NCBI GenBank assembly: GCA_041396845.1
Contig: JAWKXU010000004.1
Location: 248,001-312,000 of the forward strand
Origin: JAWKXU01 sp020446465
Lineage (GTDB): Bacteria > Pseudomonadota > Alphaproteobacteria > Sphingomonadales > Sphingomonadaceae
Reading direction: 5' to 3'
Length of the DNA: 64,000 bases
The translations under genes were made by a program, and so were the position numbers. Every line of letters begins with the position of its first letter. Position 1 is the stretch's first letter. Positions 42,741 to 51,523 of the stretch are shown here, one piece after another. The notes beneath the pieces are model-generated. The model did not search any database and was not told where the DNA came from. It saw only the letters and a program-made list of their open reading frames with translations.

Positions 42741-43349
42741 ATGACTGACGCAATCCTCTACAGCTTTCGCCGCTGCCCTTATGCGATGCGGGCGCGCATG
42801 GCCCTGCACGTCAGCAAAACCCCGCTGGAACACCGCGAGATCCTGCTGCGCGACAAGCCGCCTGAAATGCTCGACGTTTCGCCCAAGGGCACGGTGCCGG
42901 TGCTGGTTTGCCCGGATGGTAGCGTGATCGAGCAGAGCATCGACATCATGCGATGGGCATTGGGCCGGAATGACCCGGAAAACTGGCTGGCGGGCGAGGA
43001 CACGGCACTAATCGCGGCCAATGACGGCCCGTTCAAGCATCATCTCGACCGCTACAAGTATTCGACGCGCCACGATACGGACCCGGCCGAACACCGCGCC
43101 GCCTGCGTGGCAATCCTTGAAACGCTGGAAGAACGGCTAGCCGCTGCGCCCTTCCTGTCAGGCGAAACACGCGGTCTGACAGATGCCGCGATCATGCCGT
43201 TTGTGCGACAGTTTGCCCATGCCGACCGGGAATGGTTTGCTGCCCAGCCCCTGCCCCATGTGCAGCGCTGGTTGCATGCCTGGCTGGAATCAGACCTGTT
43301 TATCGCAGTGATGGTCAAGCATCCGCTCTGGCAAGCCGGTCCGGCCTGA
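42741..43349 (+). CDS. Glutathione S-transferase family protein
   Basis: 202 residues. Thioredoxin-like N-domain with YSFRRCPYAMRARMAL, a Cys in the active-site position, PKGTVPVLVCPDGSVIEQSIDIMRW (cis-Pro and glutathione-binding SxD), then an all-helical C-domain with LTDAAIMPFVRQFAH. The CPYA start is like glutaredoxin-type Omega/Xi GSTs. 8 bases after trhO; probably cotranscribed. Confidence 0.87.
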   Translation: MTDAILYSFRRCPYAMRARMALHVSKTPLEHREILLRDKPPEMLDVSPKGTVPVLVCPDGSVIEQSIDIMRWALGRNDPENWLAGEDTALIAANDGPFKHHLDRYKYSTRHDTDPAEHRAACVAILETLEERLAAAPFLSGETRGLTDAAIMPFVRQFAHADREWFAAQPLPHVQRWLHAWLESDLFIAVMVKHPLWQAGPA

Positions 43350-43356
43350 CATTACT

Positions 43357-44469
43357 TCAGAGCGCCTGCGGCTCGTTACCCTGCAAGATATGCGTGCAAC
43401 CCAGAGCGCGCGGATCATCGCCATCCGACAGCGCGGCAACGGTGCGCCAGCCAATCGCCCTCAGCCGCGCTGCCACGGCGCCATCATGGCCAAGCGGCAG
43501 AAACAGCACATTGTCCGTCGCCGGTTCTGCACTGGATGCTGCGATCAGTTCATCCGGGTAGAGCGAAAACCCGCAGGCAGGCTCATCCGCGCCAAGAATA
43601 CGATATGTGCCGCCGCGCCCGACTGCGCCGCGCAAACCATCAGCATAGAGCGTAAAGCCGAACCATGACTGATATTCAAACCCGTGCCGCTCGGTCGGGT
43701 CGAGCGTAATGCGTGCTGCATCGCCAATCCGTGCGGCGACCTGCCGCAACCGGGCAATCCGGCTGGCCAGCGCATCGCCTGCGGCAAAGGCTTCCAGCCG
43801 TTCAACGGCAGCATCGAATGGCCCGGTGGCATAGAGCAACGGCAGGTAGGCTTCCCCACCTGCAGCTTTCAGCCCGCCCGCATCCTTCGCGTCGAGTTCC
43901 CGGCGCACACCGTCCACTTGAGCCGGGTCAAGCGGCAGCGCACCCGCCGCCAGTTCATCGACCAGATCGGGCAGCGTAAAGTCCACCGAAATGCCAGTCG
44001 CCCCGGCAGAGCGGAGCGTCTCTATTGCCACGCGCACAATTTCAGCGGCAGCTTCCACGCTATCCGTGCCGACGAGTTCCGCGCCCAGCTGCATCCGTTC
44101 ACGTGACGGGTCCAGCCCATCGCCCCGGATCGTTACCACCTGCCCGGCATAGCAAAGCCGTAATGGACGTGGCGCATCGGCCAGCCCGGTTGCGGCAATA
44201 CGCGCCACTTGCGCGGTAATATCTGACCGCAAGGCCAGTGTGCGCAAGCTGGCGGGATCGACAAAGCGGAACATGCGCCGCGGCTGAACCCCGGCCATCC
44301 GTCCCGCGATGGACTTTTCAAACTCGATCAGCGGCGGGCTGACCCTATCATAACCGTGGCTGCCCATGACATCGAGGACGGCACGACGCACGCGTGCGGC
44401 AGCGGCCGCCACGCGCGGCAACTGGTCTTCCAGCCCTTCGGGCAGCAGATCACGGTCAATATCGGTCAT
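43357..44469 (-). CDS. hisZ: ATP phosphoribosyltransferase regulatory subunit HisZ
   Basis: 370 residues with a class II tRNA-synthetase-like core: LPRVAAAAARVRRAVLDVMGSHGYDRVSPPLIEFE, MFRFVDPASLRTLALRSDITAQVARIAAT. It lacks the full HisRS anticodon-binding domain and the length is that of HisZ, which pairs with short HisG in histidine synthesis. hisG is not in the window. Start ATG 44469 is taken; the frame extends to 44520. Confidence 0.85.
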   Translation of the reverse strand: MTDIDRDLLPEGLEDQLPRVAAAAARVRRAVLDVMGSHGYDRVSPPLIEFEKSIAGRMAGVQPRRMFRFVDPASLRTLALRSDITAQVARIAATGLADAPRPLRLCYAGQVVTIRGDGLDPSRERMQLGAELVGTDSVEAAAEIVRVAIETLRSAGATGISVDFTLPDLVDELAAGALPLDPAQVDGVRRELDAKDAGGLKAAGGEAYLPLLYATGPFDAAVERLEAFAAGDALASRIARLRQVAARIGDAARITLDPTERHGFEYQSWFGFTLYADGLRGAVGRGGTYRILGADEPACGFSLYPDELIAASSAEPATDNVLFLPLGHDGAVAARLRAIGWRTVAALSDGDDPRALGCTHILQGNEPQAL

Positions 44470-44497
44470 ATCGGGCGTGCCATAGCCGCAAGCGGCC

Positions 44498-46081
44498 TCA
44501 GAACGCCAGAGCCTTGGCAAACTTCACGCCTTCAACCTTGCAGGCCATGTCGATGACAGATTGCGGAATCGGCTGATCGACGGACAGCAGCAAGATCGCC
44601 TCACCGCCCGCAGTCCGCCGGCCAAGGTGGAACGTGCCGATGTTGATTCCGCTTTCACCCAGCAGCGTGCCGATACGGCCAATGAAGCCGGGCGCATCCT
44701 CGTTGACGATATAGAGCATGTCGCCAGCAAGGTCAGCCTCGATCCCGATGCCGAAAATCTCCACCAGACGCGGCGCTTCGTTGCCGAACAGCGTGCCCGC
44801 CACAGAGCGCGGCCCTTGCTGTGTTGCCACCGTCACGCGCAGCAGCGTGTGATAGACTTCCTCACGATCACGGCGAACAGAGCGCACGTCCAGCCCGCGG
44901 TCTTTGGCAAGATGCGGCGCGTTGACCATGTTCACGCTATCCGAATACTCGCTCATCAGGCCGGCCAGAACAGCGGCCTCAATCGGTTTGCCATTCAGGT
45001 CTGCCGCTGCGCCGGAACGCTCGATGCTGATTTCGGTAAGGTTGCCATGGGCAAGCTGCCCGACCAGCGAACCCAGCTTTTCAGCCAGCCCCATGTAGGG
45101 CTTCAGCTTCGGTGCTTCCTCCGCCGACAGGCTCGGCATGTTGAGCGCGTTGGTGACACCGCCGTTCACCAGATAATCGGAAAGCTGTTCTGCCACCTGC
45201 AAAGCCACGTTCACCTGCGCTTCGTTGGTCGAAGCCCCAAGGTGCGGGGTGCAGATGAAATTGGGCGCGCCGAACAGCGGTGAATCCTTTGCCGGTTCCT
45301 TTGCAAACACGTCAAGCGCAGCCCCGGCGACATGGCCGCTTTCCAGCGCCTCTTTCAGCGCGGCTTCGTCGATCAGCCCGCCACGCGCGCAGTTGACGAT
45401 ACGCACGCCTTTCTTCGTTTTGGCGAGGTTTTCCTTCGAGAGGATGTTGCGGGTCTGGTCAGTCAGCGGCGTGTGCAGCGTGATGAAATCCGCGCGCGCC
45501 AGCAGCGTATCGAGATCGGCTTTCTCGACACCCAGCTCCACGGCCCGCTCTTCCGTCAGGAACGGATCGAACGCAACGACTTTCATCTTCAGGCCCAGCG
45601 CACGGCTGGCGACGATGGAACCGATATTGCCAGCCCCGATCAGCCCCAGCGTCTTGCCAGTCACTTCCACACCCATGAAATCATTCTTGGGCCATTCACC
45701 AGCCTGTGTGCGGGCATTGGCTTCGGGAATCTGGCGAGCCAGCGCCATCATCATCGCAATGGCGTGTTCAGCAGTCGTGATCGAATTGCCAAAGGGGGTG
45801 TTCATCACCACCACGCCCTTTGCGCTGGCGTGAGGAATATCGACGTTATCAACGCCAATCCCGGCCCGGCCAATGACCTTGAGGTTCGTGGCGGCGTCCA
45901 GCACTTCCTTTGTTACCTTGGTGGCAGAACGGATGGCCAGGCCATCATATTCGCCAATGCGGGCAATAAGCTGTTCGGGCGTTTCGCCCGTGATCACATC
46001 GACATCGCAGCCGCGCTCTTCAAAAATGCGCGCCGCATTTGGGTCCATCTTGTCGGAGATGAGAACTTTGGGTTTGGTCAT
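44498..46081 (-). CDS. serA: D-3-phosphoglycerate dehydrogenase
   Basis: 527 residues, first step of serine synthesis. NAD domain GLIGAGNIGSIVASRALGLKMKV, catalytic region NCARGGLIDEAAL and CTPHLGAST, then the intervening (ASB) domain and a C-terminal ACT domain (LYIVNEDAPGFIGRIGTLLGESGINIGTFHLGR) for serine feedback. This is the long form of SerA. Second gene after serC, 111 bases apart with a hairpin between them. Confidence 0.95.
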   Translation of the reverse strand: MTKPKVLISDKMDPNAARIFEERGCDVDVITGETPEQLIARIGEYDGLAIRSATKVTKEVLDAATNLKVIGRAGIGVDNVDIPHASAKGVVVMNTPFGNSITTAEHAIAMMMALARQIPEANARTQAGEWPKNDFMGVEVTGKTLGLIGAGNIGSIVASRALGLKMKVVAFDPFLTEERAVELGVEKADLDTLLARADFITLHTPLTDQTRNILSKENLAKTKKGVRIVNCARGGLIDEAALKEALESGHVAGAALDVFAKEPAKDSPLFGAPNFICTPHLGASTNEAQVNVALQVAEQLSDYLVNGGVTNALNMPSLSAEEAPKLKPYMGLAEKLGSLVGQLAHGNLTEISIERSGAAADLNGKPIEAAVLAGLMSEYSDSVNMVNAPHLAKDRGLDVRSVRRDREEVYHTLLRVTVATQQGPRSVAGTLFGNEAPRLVEIFGIGIEADLAGDMLYIVNEDAPGFIGRIGTLLGESGINIGTFHLGRRTAGGEAILLLSVDQPIPQSVIDMACKVEGVKFAKALAF

Positions 46082-46164
46082 GTGCAATTCCTTGAAATCG
46101 TCACTGCGGAGCTTGTCCGGTGAACTCGCCCCATGCCGGCGGGCGAAAAACAGAAAGGTGGCCT

Positions 46165-46185
46165 CCCCCGGCGTTTAACCGGGGG
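46165..46185 (-). terminator. Hairpin between serC and serA
   Basis: CCCCCGG (46165-46171) and CCGGGGG (46179-46185) make a strong 7-base stem. Read on the minus strand it is not followed directly by a T-run, so it may reduce rather than end transcription from serC into serA, or stabilise the upstream message. Confidence 0.4.
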
Positions 46186-46192
46186 CAGCAGA

Positions 46193-47320
46193 TCAGGCCG
46201 TGAGCGTAGCGTATGCCCAGTCGAGCCACGGGCCGAGCGCTTCGATATCGGCAGCATCCACCGTCGCCCCACACCAGATGCGCAGGCCCGGCGGGGCATC
46301 GCGATACCCGGCAATGTCATAAGCCGCGCCTTCGGCTTCCAACAGGGCTGCAAACTTCTTGATGAAGTCTGCATCCGCACCTTCAACCGTGAGGCATACG
46401 CTGGTGCCGGAGCGCGTCGCATAATCGCTGGCCAGATGGCCCAGCCAGTCACGCGATTCCACGATAGCATTGAGCGCCTTGGCATTGGCCTTGCTGCGCG
46501 CAATCATGCCTTCAAGCCCACCAACGGACTTGCCCCATTCCAGCGCGAAAATCGCATCTTCCACCGCCAGCATCGACGGAGTGTTGATCGTTTCGCCCTT
46601 GAAAATACCTTCGTTCAGCTTGCCACCCTTTGTCAGGCGGAAAACCTTGGGCAGCGGCCATGCAGGCGTATAGCTTTCCAGCCGTTCCACCGCTCGCGGG
46701 CCAAGGATCAGCACACCGTGCGCGCCTTCACCGCCCAACACTTTCTGCCAGCTAAAAGTGGCAACGTCGATCTTGTCCCAGGGAATATCGTAAGCAAATA
46801 CCGCGCTGGTCGCATCCGCGAAAGAAAGCCCTTCGCGATCTTCCGCAATCCAGTCCCCATTGGGGACGCGCACACCGCTGGTCGTGCCGTTCCAGGTGAA
46901 CAGCACGTCGTTTGACCAATCGACAGCGGAAAGGTCTGCAATCTCGCCGTAATCGGCACGCAAGGTCATGGGGTCCAGCTTCAGTTGCTTGACCGCGTCG
47001 GTCACCCAGCCTTCGCCGAAACTTTCCCACGCCAGCGTCGTGACAGGACGTGCGCCCAGCATCGTCCACATCGCCATTTCAAAAGCGCCCGTGTCGGAAC
47101 CGGGCACAATGCCGATGCGATGCGTATCGGGCAGGCCAAGCAGTTCACGCATCAGGTCGATGCAATATGCGAGCCGCGCCTTGCCAATTTTCGCACGATG
47201 CGAACGGCCCAGCGAATCGGTTGCCAGTTTGTCGAGGGAATAGCCCGGCGGCTTTGCGCAGGGACCGGAAGAAAAGTGCGGACGTGCAGGTTTGCGCGCC
47301 GGTATTGCAATATCAGTCAT
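46193..47320 (-). CDS. serC: Phosphoserine aminotransferase
   Basis: 375 residues, second step of serine synthesis (also used in pyridoxal-phosphate synthesis). The PLP-binding Lys is in ATFSWQKVLGGEGAHGVLIL; HFSSGPCAKPPGYSLDKLAT at the N-terminus and WNGTTSGVRVPNGDW match the alphaproteobacterial SerC type. AAGGAGAG precedes the ATG at good spacing. Preceded by a serC-type leader and promoter. Confidence 0.95.
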   Translation of the reverse strand: MTDIAIPARKPARPHFSSGPCAKPPGYSLDKLATDSLGRSHRAKIGKARLAYCIDLMRELLGLPDTHRIGIVPGSDTGAFEMAMWTMLGARPVTTLAWESFGEGWVTDAVKQLKLDPMTLRADYGEIADLSAVDWSNDVLFTWNGTTSGVRVPNGDWIAEDREGLSFADATSAVFAYDIPWDKIDVATFSWQKVLGGEGAHGVLILGPRAVERLESYTPAWPLPKVFRLTKGGKLNEGIFKGETINTPSMLAVEDAIFALEWGKSVGGLEGMIARSKANAKALNAIVESRDWLGHLASDYATRSGTSVCLTVEGADADFIKKFAALLEAEGAAYDIAGYRDAPPGLRIWCGATVDAADIEALGPWLDWAYATLTA

Positions 47321-47329
47321 ATCTGACTC

Positions 47330-47381
47330 TCCTTACAGAGAGCACGCGCGGCGTTGGGACCGCGTGGCCCGCTCGCCGCCC
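47330..47381 (-). ncRNA. serC leader RNA motif
   Basis: Between the promoter and serC the minus strand folds as CCACGCGG (47367-47360) with CCGCGCGTG (47352-47344) around TCCCAACG. It is followed by CTCTCTGTAAGGAGAG, a second stem that holds the ribosome site. I recognise this as the serC motif reported upstream of serC in alphaproteobacteria; match to the motif model was not computed. Confidence 0.55.
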
Positions 47382-47406
47382 TATAGTGTGCAGGTGCGAA
47401 GTCAAG
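47381..47406 (-). promoter_or_regulatory. serC promoter
   Basis: On the minus strand CTTGAC (47406-47401) and CTATAG (47386-47381) with a 14-base spacer fit the alphaproteobacterial promoter pattern, placing the transcript start at the head of the leader hairpin. Confidence 0.5.
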
Positions 47407-47456
47407 CGGCAAACGATCCGATGCCCGCTTTTGCCCCATGATCTGTGGGTGTCAGA

Positions 47457-48044
47457 TCAAGCTGCCGTCACCGCCTGCCGGCCAGCCCCAAGGCGCACCA
47501 TCCGCGCCAGGTTGAGAGCCACAAGCGGACCAAAATGTACCAGCGCGGGCACCCAATGCCATTCAAGGAACACCCAGTGAAGCGCGGAAAACAGCGCTGC
47601 GGGATAGGCAAGGCGCTGCGCTGTCTTCCAGCCTTTCCGCAAGGCTTGCATCGCCGTGTCAGTGCTTGTGAAGCCCGGAATGGCCATCAAAACCAGCGCC
47701 ACCCAGCCTGTCCAGATACCAAGTTCGCCCAGTTCACCAAGGATTTCAGCCAGTGAACCTTCGTGAACCACGTAAAAGACAAGGTGCGCGATGGCATAGA
47801 CGAATGCGGCAAAGCCGAACCAGCGGCGCCGGGCAAGCAACCAGCGCGTCCATCCGCGCGGGCCGAAAAGATCAGCCAATGGCCCGACAAGCATCGCCAG
47901 AACCATGAACCGCACGGCAAATTCCCCTGTTGGGTGGAGCATCCTGTGCGCATCAGAGGTTCCGGAGATATACCCCGACAACATGCCAAGACCCGGCAGG
48001 GCAAGGAGGAACCAGATCAGCCATTTATTAATAACGCTTCGCAT
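47457..48044 (-). CDS. MsrQ-like heme-binding membrane protein
   Basis: 195 residues with six hydrophobic segments of a ferric-reductase-like domain: PGLGMLSGYISG, VRFMVLAMLVGPLADLFG, RRRWFGFAAFVYAIAHLVFYVV, IWTGWVALVLMAIPGFTS, LAYPAALFSALHWVFLEW. The conserved His in YAIAHL and LHWVF could bind heme. MsrQ supplies electrons to the periplasmic methionine sulfoxide reductase MsrP, but no msrP is next to it here. Confidence 0.8.
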   Translation of the reverse strand: MRSVINKWLIWFLLALPGLGMLSGYISGTSDAHRMLHPTGEFAVRFMVLAMLVGPLADLFGPRGWTRWLLARRRWFGFAAFVYAIAHLVFYVVHEGSLAEILGELGELGIWTGWVALVLMAIPGFTSTDTAMQALRKGWKTAQRLAYPAALFSALHWVFLEWHWVPALVHFGPLVALNLARMVRLGAGRQAVTAA

Positions 48045-48064
48045 TAGCGTCTCCTAGTATCCTC

Positions 48065-48077
48065 GCAACCGGGTTGC
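48065..48077. promoter_or_regulatory. Palindrome GCAACCGGGTTGC upstream of the MsrQ-like gene
   Basis: A perfect inverted repeat with 6-base arms around a central G, 21-33 bases before the start codon at 48044. Placed as an operator would be; the regulator is unknown. No gene in 48045-48225. Confidence 0.3.
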
Positions 48078-48225
48078 AAGATGGAATCTTCTTAACCAGA
48101 CAAAAACTTATCAAACAGTCACTTCAGCGTGCATGACCTGCAGTTCACCGCCAATGACATGAATCAATTTTATGGATTGTTAACCATGTTTGTCGCATCA
48201 TGGCGCTTCATAAAGGGGGAAATCT

Positions 48226-48891
48226 GTGCCTCGCCATCTCGGCCTTGCGATCCTGCCACTCGCCTGCCTTTTGGCTTCGTGCGGGATTACGCCCGGCGGA
48301 TCATCGGGCAAGCCACAACGGACCGCAACGCAGACTTATGCGCCCAATGTTGAAGAGCGCCAGTGCCTCGCCGATCTGGGCAAGACAAACGCGGCCTTCA
48401 CCCCCCTGCCCGACCGTTACTTTGGCGCTGGTTGCTCTACTTCCAATACGGTCCAGCTTTCGGCGTTACGTGGTGACTATCAGGAACTGCAAGTCACCAA
48501 CCTTGGCCCGGTCACTTGCCCGCTGGCCAATACTTTTGCCGCATGGGCGCGCTATGGGGTGGACCGCGCAGCCCGGCAAATCCTTGGCAGCGGGCTTGCC
48601 CGGATAGAGACAATGGGCAGCTATTCATGCCGCAACGTTGCTGGCACCAGCCGTCGTTCCGCCCATTCCACCGGCAATGCTATCGACGTATCGGCATTTG
48701 TGCTGGACGATGGCCGACGCATATCGCTGACCGGCCAGTGGAATGGCGGAAATGCAGCGGAACGCCAGTTCCTGCGCGTTATTCACGCCAGCGCCTGCAA
48801 GCGATTCGGCACGGTACTGGGGCCAGAATACAATGCCGCGCACCGCGATCACTTCCACCTTGAAACAGGCGGCGGGTCATTCTGCCGGTAA
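48226..48891 (+). CDS. Extensin-family lipoprotein
   Basis: 221 residues from GTG 48226 with GGGGGAA 6 bases before it. Signal peptide with a lipobox (PLACLLASCGI). The extensin-like C-domain includes ERQCLADLGKTNAAF, TCPLANTFAAWARYGVDRAARQILG, GTSRRSAHSTGNAIDVSAFVLDDG and AHRDHFHLE, which has the His/Asp pattern of D-Ala-D-Ala peptidase-like zinc sites. Possibly a cell-wall enzyme. Confidence 0.87.
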   Translation: MPRHLGLAILPLACLLASCGITPGGSSGKPQRTATQTYAPNVEERQCLADLGKTNAAFTPLPDRYFGAGCSTSNTVQLSALRGDYQELQVTNLGPVTCPLANTFAAWARYGVDRAARQILGSGLARIETMGSYSCRNVAGTSRRSAHSTGNAIDVSAFVLDDGRRISLTGQWNGGNAAERQFLRVIHASACKRFGTVLGPEYNAAHRDHFHLETGGGSFCR

Positions 48892-48906
48892 AAGCCTCGC
48901 GTCGTT

Positions 48907-49677
48907 TTACTGCTGGCCCGAACCAGCCGCCGTTTTTGCCTTGGTGAAGGAGTAATCCGGAAGCGACTCGAATGCCATTTTCAACGCATCACCCCAACCA
49001 TGCGATACTTGCTGAAAATAGGGATCGTCAGCCGTTATCCGCATTTCGTGCAATGGTTCAAACCGGTCGCGCTCAATCACCAGAATATCGAGCGGCATTC
49101 CCACCGAAAGGTTCGCCTTCAGTGTGGAGTCGAAACTGACCATCAGCAGCTTGATCGCATTTTCAAAGCTCATCGCCGGATCATAGGCGCGCAGGATAAT
49201 CGGGCGGCCATATTTGGTTTCCCCGATCTGGAAGAACGGGGTGTCGGGGCTGGCTTCGATGAAGTTGCCTTCCGGGTAGATCAGGAACAGGCGCGGTTCC
49301 TGCCCCGCAATCTGTCCCGCAACGATGATAGAGGCAGTAAACCGCCCTTCACCGAACTGGCCATTGGTATGTTGGGCAGATGTAATCGTTTCGCGAAGAA
49401 GCCTGCCGATGGCAGTCGCCACCTGAAACATGGTTGGCGCTTCAAGCAAGGAATTATGCCGTTCTTCGGGGGCTTTTGACCGTTCCTCAAGCTGGCTGAT
49501 GACCGCTTGCGTCGTTGCCAGATTACCCGCAGTCATCACGGAAATGATACGTTCACCCGGAACAGACCAGTAAAACATCTTGCGAAACACAGAAATGTTA
49601 TCAACGCCGGAATTGGTCCGGGTGTCGCTCATCAGGACCAGCCCCCGGTCCAGCGCGATGCCCACGCAATAAGTCAT
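48907..49677 (-). CDS. Anbu, bacterial proteasome-homologue peptidase
   Basis: 256 residues. The Ntn-hydrolase fold starts at MTYCVGIALDRGLVLMSDTRTNSG, where Thr2 would be the N-terminal nucleophile after Met removal, as in proteasome beta-subunits; Asp and Lys partners (SDTRTN, VFRKMF) are present. This is the Anbu/BPH family that forms ring or lock-washer assemblies. It ends a four-gene operon with a transglutaminase, an alpha-E protein and a circularly permuted ATP-grasp protein. Confidence 0.9.
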   Translation of the reverse strand: MTYCVGIALDRGLVLMSDTRTNSGVDNISVFRKMFYWSVPGERIISVMTAGNLATTQAVISQLEERSKAPEERHNSLLEAPTMFQVATAIGRLLRETITSAQHTNGQFGEGRFTASIIVAGQIAGQEPRLFLIYPEGNFIEASPDTPFFQIGETKYGRPIILRAYDPAMSFENAIKLLMVSFDSTLKANLSVGMPLDILVIERDRFEPLHEMRITADDPYFQQVSHGWGDALKMAFESLPDYSFTKAKTAAGSGQQ

Positions 49678-49722
49678 GCAATCTCCTGCAACGGCCCTGT
49701 TTTCACCGCTGTCAGCACTTCC

Positions 49723-50538
49723 TTACTGTTCCAGGTTCTGTTGTTCCACCGCAATCTGCACGGCTGCATGTTCGGTCAGCATACCGAATGTAACACCCGT
49801 GATCGGTGCAGCCTCGCGATAGTCGCGGCCTGTGGCCACCCGGACATAGCGGGAATCCGGGCTGATTCTGTTGGACACGTCAAACCCGACCCAGCCAAGC
49901 CCCTGCACGTGCGCCTCTGCCCAGGCGTGGCTGGCTTCCTGATCGATCCGGTCATTCAGCATCAGGTATCCACTGACATAGCGGGCAGGAATGCCTTTTG
50001 ATCGCGCAAGGCCGATGAATATCTGTGCATGATCCTGACATACGCCGTAGCCATGTGCAGCGGATTCCTCCGCCGTCGTATCGACATGGGTATGCCCGGT
50101 TTCATACGCCACTGCATCGCACACCGCGTTTGACAGGGCATGGAGCCAGTCCAGCGTATCATCAGATGGCACATCCACGCCGGAAAGGATTGCACGCATC
50201 TTCGACCCCGGTTTCGTCAACACCGTCTGGCTGCCAAAGGCCCACAAGGGCATGTGCCCTGCATGATGCCCGAACACCCCTGCGTGGTCCGTCGTTTCGA
50301 CAGTTCCCGAACAGTCGATCTTCACTTCGCTGACGCCCGGCTCCAGCGTGACGAGCGTCACCATATTCCAGTTATGGTCTTCGTATGTGAGTTCCTCACG
50401 CGCGCCGTGAAGCGTCATGGTCCAGTCAACAATGCGCTGCCCGTGGGTTTCCTTGGGCGTCAGGCGCAACCGCTGAATGCCGCGCCCGACAGGCTCTGAA
50501 AATTTGTAGCTGGTGCTGTGCTTGACGGCGAGCCGCAT
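49723..50538 (-). CDS. Transglutaminase-like cysteine protease of Anbu operon
   Basis: 271 residues from ATG 50538 (AGGA at good spacing; a GTG at 50556 is in frame). N-terminal beta domain (HSTSYKFSEPVGRGIQRLRLTP) then transglutaminase-like core with the Cys in AAHGYGVCQDHAQIFIGLARSKGIPARYVSGYL, His in EASHAWAEAHVQGLGWVGFDVSN and Asp nearby, all three catalytic positions filled. Thought to cleave or transfer peptides with the ATP-grasp protein. Confidence 0.88.
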   Translation of the reverse strand: MRLAVKHSTSYKFSEPVGRGIQRLRLTPKETHGQRIVDWTMTLHGAREELTYEDHNWNMVTLVTLEPGVSEVKIDCSGTVETTDHAGVFGHHAGHMPLWAFGSQTVLTKPGSKMRAILSGVDVPSDDTLDWLHALSNAVCDAVAYETGHTHVDTTAEESAAHGYGVCQDHAQIFIGLARSKGIPARYVSGYLMLNDRIDQEASHAWAEAHVQGLGWVGFDVSNRISPDSRYVRVATGRDYREAAPITGVTFGMLTEHAAVQIAVEQQNLEQ

Positions 50539-50562
50539 GGCTTTGTCCTTTTCCACCTCCGC

Positions 50563-51507
50563 TCAGTCCACAAACCGGTAATCGGCGCTGATCGCACTGG
50601 CGATTTCATGGTTTTCGCTGATGAACCGGATGAGAAATTCATGCAGTCCCATATCGAAGATCGCGTCCGTATCGGCAGCGGCAAGCCGGGCCACCGCCTC
50701 TCGAGCCAGACGATGAGACAGACCCTCCTCGCCATATTCCTCGACAAGGTCGTCGAGATTTTCAAGCAACTGGTCGAGACAGAACACCAGGCTGCGAGGG
50801 AAGCGGGCGTCCATCATCAGAAAGTTGGCAATGCCGCGTGCGTCCATGCGCCCTGCATTGAGCCAGCGATAGGCCCTGTCACCCCCCAGCGAGCGCAGCA
50901 CACCATCCCATTGCGTCGTATCCAGTCGTGACCCGACATGCGCGACAGTTGGCAACAGCAAGTGATACTTCACGTCCAGAATACGCGCGGTGTTGTCGGC
51001 CCTTTCGATAAAGGTGCCAGCCCGCGCGAAATGATAGATGTCGTTCCGCAACATGGTGCCGTAAGATGCGCCGCGCACCAGTGATGACTGGCGGCGGATC
51101 GTGCCCAGCACCAGCCCCAGGTTGTTTTCCCGCGCCGGACGCGCCAGCAGATCGCGCACCATCATCCAGCCTTCGTTGACTGCTTCCCAAACTTCGGTGG
51201 TGACGGACGAGCGCGCCATACGGGCATTGTTTCGCGCATTTTCCAGCAGCAGCAGCGCGTTTTGCGGATTCGCCTTGTCGCGAAGCACGAAATTACAGAC
51301 CTGCATCGCGTCGTAATCGTCGTATTGCGCGTCGTAGGCGGCCTGCTCGCCCAGCGTGGCAAGGACAGAGCGCCACTCCTCGCTGGCCGCATCGGCGCCG
51401 CGCATCAGTGCCATGCGAAAGCCCGCCTCCACCAGACGGGCGATATTTTCTGCCCGCTCCAGATAGCGGAACATCCAGAAAATGCCGTTGGCGGTCCGTC
51501 CTAGCAT
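50563..51507 (-). CDS. Alpha-E domain protein of Anbu operon
   Basis: 314 residues, almost entirely helical: MLGRTANGIFWMFRYLERAENIARLVEAGFRMAL, SSLVRGASYGTMLRNDIYHFARAGTFIERADNTARILDVKYHLL. This is the DUF403/alpha-E family found next to circularly permuted ATP-grasp proteins. Role unknown, perhaps a scaffold. Lies between the ATP-grasp (16 bases) and transglutaminase genes. Confidence 0.9.
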   Translation of the reverse strand: MLGRTANGIFWMFRYLERAENIARLVEAGFRMALMRGADAASEEWRSVLATLGEQAAYDAQYDDYDAMQVCNFVLRDKANPQNALLLLENARNNARMARSSVTTEVWEAVNEGWMMVRDLLARPARENNLGLVLGTIRRQSSLVRGASYGTMLRNDIYHFARAGTFIERADNTARILDVKYHLLLPTVAHVGSRLDTTQWDGVLRSLGGDRAYRWLNAGRMDARGIANFLMMDARFPRSLVFCLDQLLENLDDLVEEYGEEGLSHRLAREAVARLAAADTDAIFDMGLHEFLIRFISENHEIASAISADYRFVD

Positions 51508-51523
51508 GGTGTTGCGCGCTCCA

